Under the pieces are notes generated by a model. It had not been told where the DNA came from, made no database searches, and saw only the letters and a program-made list of their open reading frames with translations. Positions 37,320-47,473 of a DNA stretch of 64,000 nt are shown one piece after another. A program made the position numbers and the translations under genes. The stretch comes from Bin80 sp965261255 (GTDB lineage Bacteria; Bacteroidota; Rhodothermia; Rhodothermales; Bin80). Every line of letters begins with the position of its first letter. The stretch's first letter is position 1. The stretch covers positions 2,542,001 to 2,606,000 of the forward strand of contig CBDHCQ010000004.1 of assembly GCA_965261255.1 (NCBI GenBank), given 5' to 3'.

Positions 37320-37532
37320 GAAAAACCCGGCCAAGCGACTCCCCAGCCGACAATCACTCCTCTCGGGGTTACCATTAACGGGTCCCCAAAGACAATCATT
37401 GGATGCTATTCAGGCTTTGAGTAAGGCTTTTGAGCAAAATCGCCAATGATAAACCAGACGGCAACGCCAGGAAAATAGACTGACCAAAAAACTCTTTGGC
37501 GCGCTCCGTGACGCTTTCTATGGTAATTACGG

Positions 37533-37572
37533 GTCAGGGTGCTAAACAGCTCCCACGTGTCCCCACCCTGAC
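37533..37572. repeat. Inverted repeat, 9-bp arms
   Basis: GTCAGGGTG (37533-37541) and CACCCTGAC (37564-37572) are exact reverse complements 22 bases apart, 41 bp beyond the stop of the propeller lipoprotein gene on its strand. No T-run follows, so a terminator role is uncertain. Confidence 0.45.
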
Positions 37573-37612
37573 ACCCCCGTGCATTGATCGGAGGTTACCG
37601 GCCCCATTCCCT

Positions 37613-38734
37613 TCACTCCAGGTTAAACGGGAAACCATATACGTATTCGTGCCATTGTGAAGATACGTACAGGTGCTCCCCATGCAGGAGATAATCGTCA
37701 GCATAAATATCCTCTCGCTCTTCCGGGTCGTTCATGGGCCGGAAAATGATTTTTTTTGCGAGCCTGTAATCATCTTCAGACACATCGAAAATGTAATCAC
37801 CTCCTCCTCTTTGGGATACGTCTGCAATCAGATAGCGGGAATTGATGAACTTTATCGTGCGTATGAACACCTGCGTAAAAGCCTCCGCTCCGGCTGGAAG
37901 TTCTATACCCGCCGCGCCGGGAAACCCCGACGGCTGAAAGTTCTGAACGTGTTTGCCCTCGAAGCGGATCGTTCGCAAATGCCGGAACTGATCATCGTAA
38001 ACAAAGATATACGGGAGCCCCCTATATGCTAGGGCAATTCGACCGCCGTCTGGAGTCACCGTTACCACGTTGCCGTTTTCTCCCGATTGATTCGGAAGAT
38101 CCAGAGCAGGAAGCAACTCGATGTCCGGAATCCAGTCATGCGGGGGCGATGTGCTGCGAGCACAAATCAGCCAGGCGCCCTCTAGCGCATCGCCCGGGCA
38201 GCGCAGAAACATATACTCGGGCGAAACCGAAAATCTTCTCAGGAAATGATCTACGGAAAAGAACGAGTCGACATATTCAAACGTTTCCGTGAGCACCTGT
38301 ACGCGATTCTCGTCCAGAACGAATACGTGCGAACCGTTGTACTCCAGCCCTTCTATAAAAGTAAACTCGACCGGGCCTTGTCCCTGCCGGCCGATTTTGC
38401 GGCGGAGGTAGCCGTCAGCTCCCACCGCAAAGATCGTTGTACCGCCCTGTTCAGAGAGATACACACTGTCCCCGATCGCAATTGCGTGTGAGGACTTACC
38501 CAGGATGAGCGAATCATTTGGGAGCCCCAGCCGGGTTGTGGCCACCCACCGTTCGGGTTCCGTGTCTGTATTGGCCACAAAGTGCGGGGCAGCATCCAGC
38601 AGGCGGTCAATGACCGGAGAATCTTCAAATCGGGTAAATTCCCCACTCTGACATGCGATCAGGGGCAAAAGAAACAGAATCCCCGCATAACGCCACTCAA
38701 CGGGTATGCGGGGATTATAGGAGCAAAACGTCAT
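37613..38734 (-). CDS. Six-bladed beta-propeller lipoprotein
   Basis: This is a 373-residue exported lipoprotein: the leader ends LIAC with Cys28 as lipidation site. The mature part has NHL-like/6-bladed propeller features: DGYLRRKIGRQGQGPVEFTF, VFVLDENRVQVLTETFEYV and NVVTVTPDGGRIALAYRG. Such proteins are frequent in Bacteroidota and have no assigned role. It is 118 bp downstream of lspA on the same strand, possibly independently transcribed. Confidence 0.8.
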   Translation of the reverse strand: MTFCSYNPRIPVEWRYAGILFLLPLIACQSGEFTRFEDSPVIDRLLDAAPHFVANTDTEPERWVATTRLGLPNDSLILGKSSHAIAIGDSVYLSEQGGTTIFAVGADGYLRRKIGRQGQGPVEFTFIEGLEYNGSHVFVLDENRVQVLTETFEYVDSFFSVDHFLRRFSVSPEYMFLRCPGDALEGAWLICARSTSPPHDWIPDIELLPALDLPNQSGENGNVVTVTPDGGRIALAYRGLPYIFVYDDQFRHLRTIRFEGKHVQNFQPSGFPGAAGIELPAGAEAFTQVFIRTIKFINSRYLIADVSQRGGGDYIFDVSEDDYRLAKKIIFRPMNDPEEREDIYADDYLLHGEHLYVSSQWHEYVYGFPFNLE

Positions 38735-38852
38735 TCAGGTTATTCCGGATTTAGGTCTTGGCCGCATGCGGTGCCAATGAGAAAATCAGCAGAAATACGA
38801 GTTCCTGCCAAACCTGCCCAGATAAGATACTCGGTCCTACAAGCCAATACAC

Positions 38853-39470
38853 TTACTCCGTCACAGGACGTGAATCCTGGATGGGTGAACTCAACACCTC
38901 AGGATTGACAGTTTCTTCCGAAGACTGCTCAGCAGTCACCCCGGCTAGAAATTTTTTCTGGAAAACCAGGATTCCTATTACTCCGCCAACAATTCCAATA
39001 TCTGCTACATTGAAGATGGGAAAAAGCGCCAAATATACATCTCCGATAAAGGGCACAGCAGAAGGTAATTGACCATGCCAAATATCAAAATGAATAAAAT
39101 CAACAACCCGCCCCTGAAAAAAGGGCGCGTAGTCAAACACTATGCCGTAGAAAAGGCGGTCAATGATATTACCCAAAGCCCCACCGAGAATGCATGCCAG
39201 GCTGACAGTGTACGGTAGATAACCAGTCCGTACGCGGAACATATAGACCGTTATCATCGCGGCGGCCAAGAGCGAAAAAACTGTGATCAGTCCCGCGGGT
39301 CCGAAAGTAATCCCGAAAGCCATTCCAGGATTTTCGGTGTACGTAAACTTGAGCCAGTCACCCAATAGATCGATCGCCCCAAGGCGACCAATATCCATAT
39401 TGAGTCGCACTATCAGCTTTGTCGCCTGATCCAGCACCAATACTCCGGCGACAATCCAAAACAATCGCAT
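38853..39470 (-). CDS. lspA: Lipoprotein signal peptidase (signal peptidase II)
   Basis: This inner-membrane aspartyl protease removes the signal peptide of lipidated prolipoproteins, relevant here because the window encodes many lipoproteins. It has four membrane segments, the YTENPGMAFG motif (about 44-53), and catalytic aspartates in GGALGNIIDRL (Asp104) and FNVADIGI (Asp157). At 205 residues it is a little longer than E. coli LspA, with a C-terminal hydrophilic tail. It is 8 bp after the DksA-like gene; the order ileS - dksA-like - lspA is familiar in Bacteroidota. Confidence 0.96.
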   Translation of the reverse strand: MRLFWIVAGVLVLDQATKLIVRLNMDIGRLGAIDLLGDWLKFTYTENPGMAFGITFGPAGLITVFSLLAAAMITVYMFRVRTGYLPYTVSLACILGGALGNIIDRLFYGIVFDYAPFFQGRVVDFIHFDIWHGQLPSAVPFIGDVYLALFPIFNVADIGIVGGVIGILVFQKKFLAGVTAEQSSEETVNPEVLSSPIQDSRPVTE

Positions 39471-39478
39471 ACGACAGA

Positions 39479-39907
39479 CTAGCGATTTTGCTTTAGTTTG
39501 GCCTCAATAGAGATCTCCGTGTGAGGGACCGCCTCTAGTCGCTCTTTCGAAATGGGTTTACCCGTGACCCTACATACCCCGTATGTTCGGTTCTCAATTC
39601 GTTCAAGGGCACGGTCCAGATAACCAATGTACTTTTGCTGACGAGCCAGCATCAGGTACAACTTTTCGCGCTCCATTGCATCAGTTCCGGCATCCGCCAT
39701 ATGAAAACTGTAGGCTGAGTCACTTTCCGACTGCTCGCGCGAGTCTTTGATCTGGGCCTGCATTCGTTTGACCTCCTCAATCGCGTTTCCACGCTTTGCC
39801 AGGAGCAACGCACGGAAATGGGCCAGCAATTTGTCGTCAAAAGGTGTCTCTGGGCGGCTACCTTCTTCGGTCTCCGATGCTGATTGAGCTGCTTTCTGAA
39901 CATTCAT
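39479..39907 (-). CDS. TraR/DksA family protein with reduced zinc finger
   Basis: This 142-residue RNA-polymerase-binding-type protein has a coiled-coil arm (LLAHFRALLLAKRGNAIEEV to about residue 65), an acidic loop, and a C-terminal finger region YGVCRVTGKPISKERLEAVP. The canonical four-cysteine finger retains only one Cys, as I recall for Bacteroidota members of this group. It may modulate transcription initiation; direct evidence is lacking. It sits between ileS (33 bp) and lspA (8 bp). Confidence 0.9.
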   Translation of the reverse strand: MNVQKAAQSASETEEGSRPETPFDDKLLAHFRALLLAKRGNAIEEVKRMQAQIKDSREQSESDSAYSFHMADAGTDAMEREKLYLMLARQQKYIGYLDRALERIENRTYGVCRVTGKPISKERLEAVPHTEISIEAKLKQNR

Positions 39908-39940
39908 GGTAAAAACACTCTGCTTATATGCGGGATCTCC

Positions 39941-42900
39941 TCACATCAGACGACTCACGCCGATGGTGAATGACTCCTCACCAATGCTGAACCGTTCTAC
40001 ACGCTCTCCTGTGGGAGAATTCGCGGGCTTCAACGAAACCGCCAGTGTTTCGTTTCTTACATGCTCAGCATATCGCTCTATCGCCCTAGACAGAATATCT
40101 GTCGCATTGTACTCAATATGAATTCGGTCTGTAACATTAAATTCAGCGGCCTTTCTGAGGTTCTGGAGCCTGTTGATAGTCTCACGCGCCAACCCTTCAA
40201 ACACCAGCTCCTCAGTAAGTATGGTATCCATCGCAACCGTATATCCCCCCTCCTGACCCACTAGCCAACCTTTGATTCCCTCGGTCACGATCTCGATATC
40301 CCCCGGCTCTAAGTCCAGTTGGAATCCATCTCCGGTGATCGTTAATGATTCGCCTGCAACATATTTCTCAATCTCCTTCGCCTCCAAAGCTGAAATTGCT
40401 TTTTTTACTTTAGGCATATGACGTCCAGCTCTGCGGCCCAACTGGCGAAAGTTCGGACGCGCCTTGCGCCGCACAATGTTACTGGAGGCATCAACATATT
40501 CAATGGTTCTTGCATTTACCTCGTCCAGAATTATTGAGGCCACCGGAGCAACCATGTCTTCCGTACATTTTTTGTCCACGACCACCAATACACGACCAAC
40601 GGGCTGGCGAATGTTAAGCTTCGCCAGGTTGCGCAATGCCAATACAATTGACGACACCACTTGGGCCAGTTTCATTCGCATCTCCAATGATGCGTCCACC
40701 AGAGTCTCATCCTTTTCAGGAAATACTGCCAGATGAACCGACTCGGCCGCTCCTTCATTATTTATAACAAGCCGCTGATACAGCCATTCACTGTAATGCG
40801 GAGCAATCGGAGCCATGAGACGTGCGAGCGTCTCAAGACAGATATGCACCGTATGATATGCCGCCCACTTGTCAACATCTGATTCGGAGGCGGATTTAGC
40901 TTTCGCACTCCAGAATCGTCTTCTAGACCTGCGGATATACCAATTGGACAGATCTACTACAAAGTCTTCAACAGCGCGCGCTGCCCTCGTGGGATGATAA
41001 TCTGCCAGTGCTCTGTCCACAAACCCGGCTGTAGACTGTAACCGGCTTAATATCCACCGGTCCAATTCTGGACGTTCAGCTATCGGAGGAGCTGCTTCTG
41101 CACTCGTAAAACCATCAATATTGGCATAAGTGGCAAAAAAACTATAGACATTGGTCAGAGTGCCGAAAAGTTTTCGCTCCACCTCCTTAACCCCGGTGAG
41201 ACTAAACTTGAGATCCTCCCAAGGCGGTGAATTGCTCATCATGTACCATCTCACCCGGTCCGCCCCATACTCTTCTATCACTTCAAAAGGATTCGGTGCA
41301 TTGCCCCGGGTCTTGGACATCTTCTCGCCATTGGCATCTAACAGCAATCCGTTCACAACACAGTTGCGGAATGAAATATTATCCATAACCAAGGCAGCTA
41401 TCGCATGCAGCGTATAGAACCAGCCCCGCGTCTGGTCTACTCCCTCAGCGATGAAATCCGCCGGAAAACTTCTCTCAAACTCCGCTTTGTTTTCGAATGG
41501 GTAATGCCACTGAGCAAATGGCATGGCCCCTGAATCAAACCATACATCAATCGTCTCCGGTACGCGACGCATCGTCCCTCCGTCCGAACCGATCCATGTT
41601 AGCTCATCTACAAACGGTCGATGCAGATCAATATCCTCATCTCTGGCCGGTAACTGATCCCCACACCGCTCACGTAACTCCCGAACAGAGCCGATCACCT
41701 CAATGATATCTGGATCACGGTCAGATACCCATACAGGAAGTGGAGTACCCCAAAAACGCTGGCGGCTGAGCGCCCAGTCTACATTGTTGGACAACCACTC
41801 TCCGAACCGCCCCTGTCCGATAGATCTGGGTTGCCAGCCTATGGTCTCGTTGAGTTCCACCAACCGATCTCGAATTGCCGTTGTGCGAATAAACCAACTT
41901 TCAACCGGGTAACTCATTAGCGGAGTACCCTTGCGCCAATCATGTGGATAGTTATGCATATAACTATCGTGACGGTGCAAGAGCCCGCGCTCTCGCAGAT
42001 CCCGGATGATATGTATATCGGCCTCCTTGAACCAGAGCCCCCCCACCAGTGGCAAATTCGGAAGAAATTGCCCGCGTAAATCAATGGGATTCAATACTGG
42101 AAATCCATGAAGTTTGCCGATAGCGTAGTCGTCTGCACCAAAAGCAGGAGCTATATGTACGATTCCCGTGCCATCTTCCGTCGACACAAAATCGGCTGCA
42201 ACTATCCGCCAAGCATCATGGCCTTGATCTTTGAAGAAACTGAAGAGCGGCTCGTATCGCTCCCCCACAAGCTCATCCCCACTCAACGTGCCGGTTATCT
42301 CATAATCTTCACGTAACATCTCCAGTCGAGCCCGGGCCAGAATCAACTCTGATTCAGGAAGAGAGGTGCAGCGAACTGAGACATACTCATTGTCCGATCC
42401 CACCGCCAATGCCGCATTTGAAATGAGCGTCCAGGGGGTCGTTGTCCAGGCGAGCAAATACGTATCCGGCCGATCAAGTGATCTGAATCGGACGGTCACG
42501 CTGGGGTCTTGAACCTCTTTGTAGCCCAAGCTCACCTCATGCGAACTCAAAATCGTGCCGGATCCCGGACTGTACCAGTGAATCTTATGTCCCTTGTACA
42601 GGAGCCCCTTCTCGTAAATTTTCTTGATCAACCACCATTCGGTTTCAATATACTTTGTCTCGAACGTCACGTAGGGATTATCTAGGTCCACCCAATAACC
42701 CATTTGACGCGTCAGTTCGTCCCACTCCTCTTTATAGGTCAGTACACTCTCACGGCACTTCTGATTGAACTTTGCCAATCCATAGCGCAGAATATCTTCG
42801 CGTCCATCAAGATTTAGCGCTTTCTCAACTTCAATTTCAACAGGTAATCCATGCGTGTCCCAACCCGCCTTACGCTCGACGAGGCATCCTTTCATTGTAT

Positions 42901-43117
42901 GGTACCTGCAGAACACATCCTTGATGGTCCGGGCCATTACATGATGTATGCCCGGGTGTCCATTTGCAGTGGGCGGTCCTTCATAAAACGTATATGTCGG
43001 TGCTCCCGTGCGCGCCTGGATACTTTTCTCGAAGATACGTGCAGACTCCCACCAATCACGGATCTGCTGCTCAATAAGCTGGGCGTCAATACGCCGAATT
43101 TCCCCAAAACGCTGCAT
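39941..43117 (-). CDS. ileS: Isoleucine--tRNA ligase, PGxHH (IleS2-like) type
   Basis: It charges tRNA-Ile. I start at 43117 (MQRFGEIRRIDAQ), giving 1058 residues; the frame is open to 43204, but the extra 29 residues are Arg/Ser-rich and unlike the family. The HIGH-type motif is NGHPGIHH (52-59) and the second signature is KMSKT (599-603). The editing domain has TTTPWT and GTGIVHIAPAFGADD. The PGxHH motif and C-terminal layout match the eukaryote-like IleS2 form, which is often less sensitive to mupirocin. It leads the ileS - dksA-like - lspA run. Confidence 0.96.
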   Translation of the reverse strand: MQRFGEIRRIDAQLIEQQIRDWWESARIFEKSIQARTGAPTYTFYEGPPTANGHPGIHHVMARTIKDVFCRYHTMKGCLVERKAGWDTHGLPVEIEVEKALNLDGREDILRYGLAKFNQKCRESVLTYKEEWDELTRQMGYWVDLDNPYVTFETKYIETEWWLIKKIYEKGLLYKGHKIHWYSPGSGTILSSHEVSLGYKEVQDPSVTVRFRSLDRPDTYLLAWTTTPWTLISNAALAVGSDNEYVSVRCTSLPESELILARARLEMLREDYEITGTLSGDELVGERYEPLFSFFKDQGHDAWRIVAADFVSTEDGTGIVHIAPAFGADDYAIGKLHGFPVLNPIDLRGQFLPNLPLVGGLWFKEADIHIIRDLRERGLLHRHDSYMHNYPHDWRKGTPLMSYPVESWFIRTTAIRDRLVELNETIGWQPRSIGQGRFGEWLSNNVDWALSRQRFWGTPLPVWVSDRDPDIIEVIGSVRELRERCGDQLPARDEDIDLHRPFVDELTWIGSDGGTMRRVPETIDVWFDSGAMPFAQWHYPFENKAEFERSFPADFIAEGVDQTRGWFYTLHAIAALVMDNISFRNCVVNGLLLDANGEKMSKTRGNAPNPFEVIEEYGADRVRWYMMSNSPPWEDLKFSLTGVKEVERKLFGTLTNVYSFFATYANIDGFTSAEAAPPIAERPELDRWILSRLQSTAGFVDRALADYHPTRAARAVEDFVVDLSNWYIRRSRRRFWSAKAKSASESDVDKWAAYHTVHICLETLARLMAPIAPHYSEWLYQRLVINNEGAAESVHLAVFPEKDETLVDASLEMRMKLAQVVSSIVLALRNLAKLNIRQPVGRVLVVVDKKCTEDMVAPVASIILDEVNARTIEYVDASSNIVRRKARPNFRQLGRRAGRHMPKVKKAISALEAKEIEKYVAGESLTITGDGFQLDLEPGDIEIVTEGIKGWLVGQEGGYTVAMDTILTEELVFEGLARETINRLQNLRKAAEFNVTDRIHIEYNATDILSRAIERYAEHVRNETLAVSLKPANSPTGERVERFSIGEESFTIGVSRLM

Positions 43118-43381
43118 GCCCTTAGAGCTTGAAAGCAAGCACGCTGAACGAATCTTTGACGCTCTTGTTCGACAACCGGACTGCGTACTTGCCGTGTTCC
43201 GCACAGCCCGTTTGTGAGATGCCTGTCCTGGAAATCACCGCCGCTGGAGGATTGCGCCAACGATTTGCTCGATCTGCACTTGTTTGAATTAATACAGCAA
43301 AAGAGCAATATCGCTAAGGACCTCCCACGGATTCTGAGAATGCCAGTAGCGCGTACCTGAGATTTGGTTTATTCCTCTTAA

Positions 43382-44242
43382 TTATCGCGACTGCTCTTCA
43401 CCGAAGGACGCAACTATATCCGACATGATTGCTGTGAGTTTCGGCTCTGCAATACCCGCAGCTTCCAAAACTTCTTCAAGCGTAACAGGCTGAAGCGTAT
43501 CCGGGAAACATTCATCAGTAATGATACCAATAGCCATCACGCGTAAATCCATATGTCTTGCAACAGTCACCTCCGGCGTGGTAGACATACCTACTACATC
43601 CGCACCTATCGCACGCAGAAATCTGTATTCCGCCTTTGTTTCCAGGTTGGGACCCAATACAGATACATATACCCCCTCATGAAGCTTGATTGCGTGCTTA
43701 CTTGCAACCTGCTTCGCACGAGCCCGCAACTCTACATCATACGGTTCACTCATGTCTGGGAATCGCGGTCCCCATGCATCCACATTTGGTCCAACGAGCG
43801 GATTGACTCCTTGTAAATTGATATGATCCGAGAGTAACATCAGCTCGCCTCGGCGATATGCTGGATTCATACCACCACATGCGGTGGTTATAAGCAGGCA
43901 TTCAATGCCTAAGCCAGCCACCACACGGATCGGGAAAGTCACCTCTCTGGCACTGTACCCTTCATATACATGCATCCGTCCCTGCATACAAACAACTGGA
44001 ACCCCCTCCAGCGTGCCGACAAGAAGACGACCTTGATGAGACTCGACCGTTGATACCGGAAAATGCGGAAGCGAATCATACGGTATGGTATGCTGAACCT
44101 CAATTCTCTCGGCTAATTTGCCCAGACCAGTACCCAGTATTAAGCCAATCCTGGGCTTAAAGTCCGTAACCGCACGCACAGCAGCTATCGCGGCATCCAC
44201 TCGGGCAACCTGTGTTTCAGAATCTGGAATATTTGTCTCCAT
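43382..44242 (-). CDS. Purine nucleoside phosphorylase (trimeric type)
   Basis: It cleaves guanosine and inosine with phosphate in purine salvage. The 286-residue length and motifs fit the trimeric PNP class: LILGTGLGKLAERI (phosphate loop), VCMQGRMHVYEGY, ITTACGGMNPAYRRGELMLLSDHIN and VYVSVLGPNLETKAEYRFL, then VGMSTTPEV. The order YggS - PNP is separated by 24 bp. It precedes ileS by 265 bp. Confidence 0.94.
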   Translation of the reverse strand: METNIPDSETQVARVDAAIAAVRAVTDFKPRIGLILGTGLGKLAERIEVQHTIPYDSLPHFPVSTVESHQGRLLVGTLEGVPVVCMQGRMHVYEGYSAREVTFPIRVVAGLGIECLLITTACGGMNPAYRRGELMLLSDHINLQGVNPLVGPNVDAWGPRFPDMSEPYDVELRARAKQVASKHAIKLHEGVYVSVLGPNLETKAEYRFLRAIGADVVGMSTTPEVTVARHMDLRVMAIGIITDECFPDTLQPVTLEEVLEAAGIAEPKLTAIMSDIVASFGEEQSR

Positions 44243-44266
44243 CTAATCCATTGAATTATACACCAA

Positions 44267-44932
44267 CTATCGCCGGGGGCCGAACAGCGCAGAACCTATC
44301 CGTACATGTGTAGCTCCCTCCTCTATTGCAATTTCATAATCCCCGCTCATACCCATCGACAGGTTCTGACAGCCTAAATGTACATACCTGGACTGTATAC
44401 TCCGCAGCAGACGAAATTCCTCGCGTACTTTGCGGATATCCGGGGAAGCCAAGGTCATCAATCCAGTCAGTTGCAAATATTCTAGATCGTTCAGCTGTGC
44501 CATTATTTCATCAACCAGTGGCGGGTGCAGACCAAACTTGGAATCCTCACCAGACACATTTACCTGGACAAAACAGGGCAGTACGCGTTCCGCCTGCTCA
44601 GCATGACGGTTTAGTGCCCTTGCCAGGCGTAAACTGTCCAATGCATGAAACTCCCGTGCGTGTGCCACAATTTGACGTGCCTTGTTGCGCTGCAGATGCC
44701 CAATCATATACCAGTTGGCTGTTGGAAAAAGCGGCGCCTTGGCAACTAGTTCCTGGACTTTGTTTTCTCCGAAATCCATCAACCCAACCTCCAATGCAGC
44801 TCCTACAATTTCAGGAGGCCAAGTCTTGGTAACAGCTATGAGCGTTATCTCTCCAACATCACGCCCAGCGCGATGGCAGGCCTTGGTAATGCGTTCTTGA
44901 ACCTGACTAAACCTTTCTGATATCTGGTGCAT
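44267..44932 (-). CDS. YggS-family PLP-binding protein
   Basis: This is a 221-residue cytoplasmic alanine-racemase-fold protein of the PLP homeostasis family (YggS/PROSC). The PLP lysine lies in LIAVTKTWPPE, and other markers are FGENKVQE, WYMIGHLQRNKAR, VQVNVSGEDSKFGL and LSMGMSGDYEIAIEEGATHVRIGSALFG. It has no known enzymatic activity in homologues but buffers PLP. It is between the ABC permease gene (21 bp) and PNP (24 bp). Confidence 0.95.
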   Translation of the reverse strand: MHQISERFSQVQERITKACHRAGRDVGEITLIAVTKTWPPEIVGAALEVGLMDFGENKVQELVAKAPLFPTANWYMIGHLQRNKARQIVAHAREFHALDSLRLARALNRHAEQAERVLPCFVQVNVSGEDSKFGLHPPLVDEIMAQLNDLEYLQLTGLMTLASPDIRKVREEFRLLRSIQSRYVHLGCQNLSMGMSGDYEIAIEEGATHVRIGSALFGPRR

Positions 44933-44953
44933 CGTGCCACACTAGACTGCCAA

Positions 44954-47473
44954 TTAACCTTCTGCGCGCAACACAGAGAGCGTCGACTGCTCATAAATGC
45001 TCCTGCTGCTCAAGAAACCAACCGTTACGGTCAAGGCAATGACCACAGCAGTAACCAACAAGGTGGATTGACCTGAAACTCTCAATGGGATATCAAATGC
45101 TGTCACAGATAGAATCCATCCGGCTACTAGAGATAATATCAGGCCCGTGGCGCTGGAAAGCAGGCCCAGTACGGAGTACTCCGTGAGTGCAATAATTAAC
45201 AGCTGCTTTCTGCTGCCTCCCAAGGTCTTGAGTAGCCCACTCTCTTCGATTCGTTGCAGACGTCCAATCAAAAGCGCACCAATCAGAACTAAAATTCCAG
45301 CAGCAAAACAAAAATAAGCCATAAACTGAATAGCAAAGCCAATCCGATCAAGCACTTCGCGAATAATCCTCACAATGGTCTCCAAACTAAGTGCAGTGAT
45401 AGTCGGAAAAGAGGCCGCTACGACTGCCTGTAACGAGTCAGGTGTAGTACCCTCCCCTCTGCGACTTGAGATTATGTGTGTTTGTGGTGCTTCTTCCAAT
45501 ACGTTGGTAGGAAATACAACGAAAAAATTCGACCTCATCTGCTCCCAGTCCACCTCACGGAAACTTGCAACCCTGGTGGGAACCTGCATCCCCTGGACAT
45601 CGAAAACAAGCGTATCCCCAATCTCTGCCAGCAATTCGTCACGCGCAAACTCTTCTTCTATTGATATCTGAACGAAAGCTGAATCCGAATGATGTACTCC
45701 CGTAAATGTGCCGCTGACAAGTTGCTCGGCATCCGTAAGCTGTGCACGATATGTGGACCTGTACTCGCGAACTAGCGGCCATGTAATTGTACGACTAGAG
45801 TCCTGCACAATTTCTTCCACGGTCTGATCACCGACAGCATGCAGGCGCATGTTCACGATCGGAGAACTGTCAACAATTGACCAGCGCTGCTCCTCAATCA
45901 ACTCGGTGATTTCCGCTAACTGATCGTCCTGGATATCAAAAAATATCATATCTGGTCGACCTTCACCACCTACCAAATCAATTTGACCGGAAATCATGCT
46001 CTCGCTAATAAGCAGCACCATGACAATAAATGCGCCCAACCCTAGTGCTATCATCACCAATACAGTCTGATTCCCAGGCCGGTGTAGGTTGGCCAGTCCC
46101 TGACGAAGTGGATAGAATGGTATACGGCTTGTAATACGCCTTGCAAGCAGCATTAACAGCTTAGCGACTAGCAAAAGTGCACCCAGAGCAATAGTGATCG
46201 CTAATGCATAATAGGCGCTGGCGACCCAGCTTCCAGACTGCAGCGCAGCAGTAACAATCAAACCACCCACTATTGCCACATAAGCAAGTAATCGTACACG
46301 CGCCGGAGTAAGCGGCTCAATATTTGAGCGAAGTGCACGAAGTGGTGAAACACCACGGACATCCAGAAGAGGCAGGATTGCGAAAATCAATGTCACCGTC
46401 AGCCCCACTCCGAATCCCATCGCCATGCTAGACCATGAAATCCGAAATGCAATCTCAAATGGCAGGAAGGAACTCAGTGCATACGGAATCAGCACCTGTG
46501 AAAGCGCTCCGCCAATACATCCAAGTACTCCGGCAATGCACCCGAGTGCGAACGCTTGGACAAAATAAACAGCAAAAACTCCCCCACTGCCCGCACCCAA
46601 GCATTGCAATACTGCAATATTGTTAAAGCAGCGTCGAACATGTGCTCTGATTGCACCTCCGACCCCAAGCCCTCCGAGTATCAGTGCACCAAACCCTGCC
46701 AAACCAAGGAATTCGCTAAAAAAATCCAGCGCTTCTTCCCAGTTTTCCCGCTGATCTGCCACGGTTTCAATATTGGCTGCAAACCCGGAAGATGAAGTGC
46801 GCAAAGAATCACGTATCTCCTCAGGATCCTCGTCGGGGGAAAGCTTTACGTAGACTTCGTAGTTCGCCATTGCCCCAAATCCAAGCAACAAGGAATCCAG
46901 CGTTTCCAGTGGAATATAGATGGAGGGCATGACGATCATACTGATCTCCGACTCGCCCGGTGCGCCAACGAGTGAACCGGCAATCGCATATTTGTGTCTG
47001 CCTACCTGGACGGTGTCTCCTACTGCTACGCCCAGCATGCGCATCAGCCCCTGATCAACCAGGGCACCCGAACCATTTCGAAATTGGCTGGCTGCCTCTA
47101 ACGGATCGGTTTTGAGTGATCCATAAAACGGATATTTGCCCTCTGCGGCGTGTATGCCTGACAAACGTGCCTGCCGCTTTGCCGGAAAATAGGCCACGGA
47201 CAGCGTTGAGATTCGCTGTGTCTTTTCAACGCCTATTGTATCAATGGCCGCGCTTGTGGTGTCAGAAAACGGCTGATTGCTTGAGAACCGCATATCTGCG
47301 CCAAGAAGCGCTCGTGCCTGTTCATCTACACTGTGCTGGAGACTATCTGATGTAGAGGACAGGGCTACCAGTAGCGCAACACCGACCACCATTGAAGACA
47401 GGAAAACCAATAGCCGGCGACGACTACCTCGACTTTCCCTCCATGCCATGCGCAAAGTCCAAGTACTGATCAT
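44954..47473 (-). CDS. ABC transporter permease, FtsX/YbbP type
   Basis: This 839-residue inner-membrane permease has an N-terminal membrane segment and a MacB-like periplasmic region (about 45-240), then a membrane block with a second FtsX domain at the C-terminus (LIGRLQRIEESGLLKTLGGSRKQLLIIALTEY type sequence). The pattern, with two FtsX domains and central helices, matches YbbP/LolC-like exporters of hydrophobic or lipid-linked molecules. Its start overlaps the ATPase stop by 4 bp. The substrate is unknown; in E. coli the analogous YbbA-YbbP pair lies next to tesA, as here. Confidence 0.9.
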   Translation of the reverse strand: MISTWTLRMAWRESRGSRRRLLVFLSSMVVGVALLVALSSTSDSLQHSVDEQARALLGADMRFSSNQPFSDTTSAAIDTIGVEKTQRISTLSVAYFPAKRQARLSGIHAAEGKYPFYGSLKTDPLEAASQFRNGSGALVDQGLMRMLGVAVGDTVQVGRHKYAIAGSLVGAPGESEISMIVMPSIYIPLETLDSLLLGFGAMANYEVYVKLSPDEDPEEIRDSLRTSSSGFAANIETVADQRENWEEALDFFSEFLGLAGFGALILGGLGVGGAIRAHVRRCFNNIAVLQCLGAGSGGVFAVYFVQAFALGCIAGVLGCIGGALSQVLIPYALSSFLPFEIAFRISWSSMAMGFGVGLTVTLIFAILPLLDVRGVSPLRALRSNIEPLTPARVRLLAYVAIVGGLIVTAALQSGSWVASAYYALAITIALGALLLVAKLLMLLARRITSRIPFYPLRQGLANLHRPGNQTVLVMIALGLGAFIVMVLLISESMISGQIDLVGGEGRPDMIFFDIQDDQLAEITELIEEQRWSIVDSSPIVNMRLHAVGDQTVEEIVQDSSRTITWPLVREYRSTYRAQLTDAEQLVSGTFTGVHHSDSAFVQISIEEEFARDELLAEIGDTLVFDVQGMQVPTRVASFREVDWEQMRSNFFVVFPTNVLEEAPQTHIISSRRGEGTTPDSLQAVVAASFPTITALSLETIVRIIREVLDRIGFAIQFMAYFCFAAGILVLIGALLIGRLQRIEESGLLKTLGGSRKQLLIIALTEYSVLGLLSSATGLILSLVAGWILSVTAFDIPLRVSGQSTLLVTAVVIALTVTVGFLSSRSIYEQSTLSVLRAEG

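Larger units (their letters stand above)
37131..37612. other. Intergenic, 482 bp, between convergent units
   Basis: It separates the plus-strand TonB receptor unit from the minus-strand propeller lipoprotein. It contains a clear terminator and an inverted repeat, both listed. No open frame with family features is visible on either strand. Confidence 0.5.
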
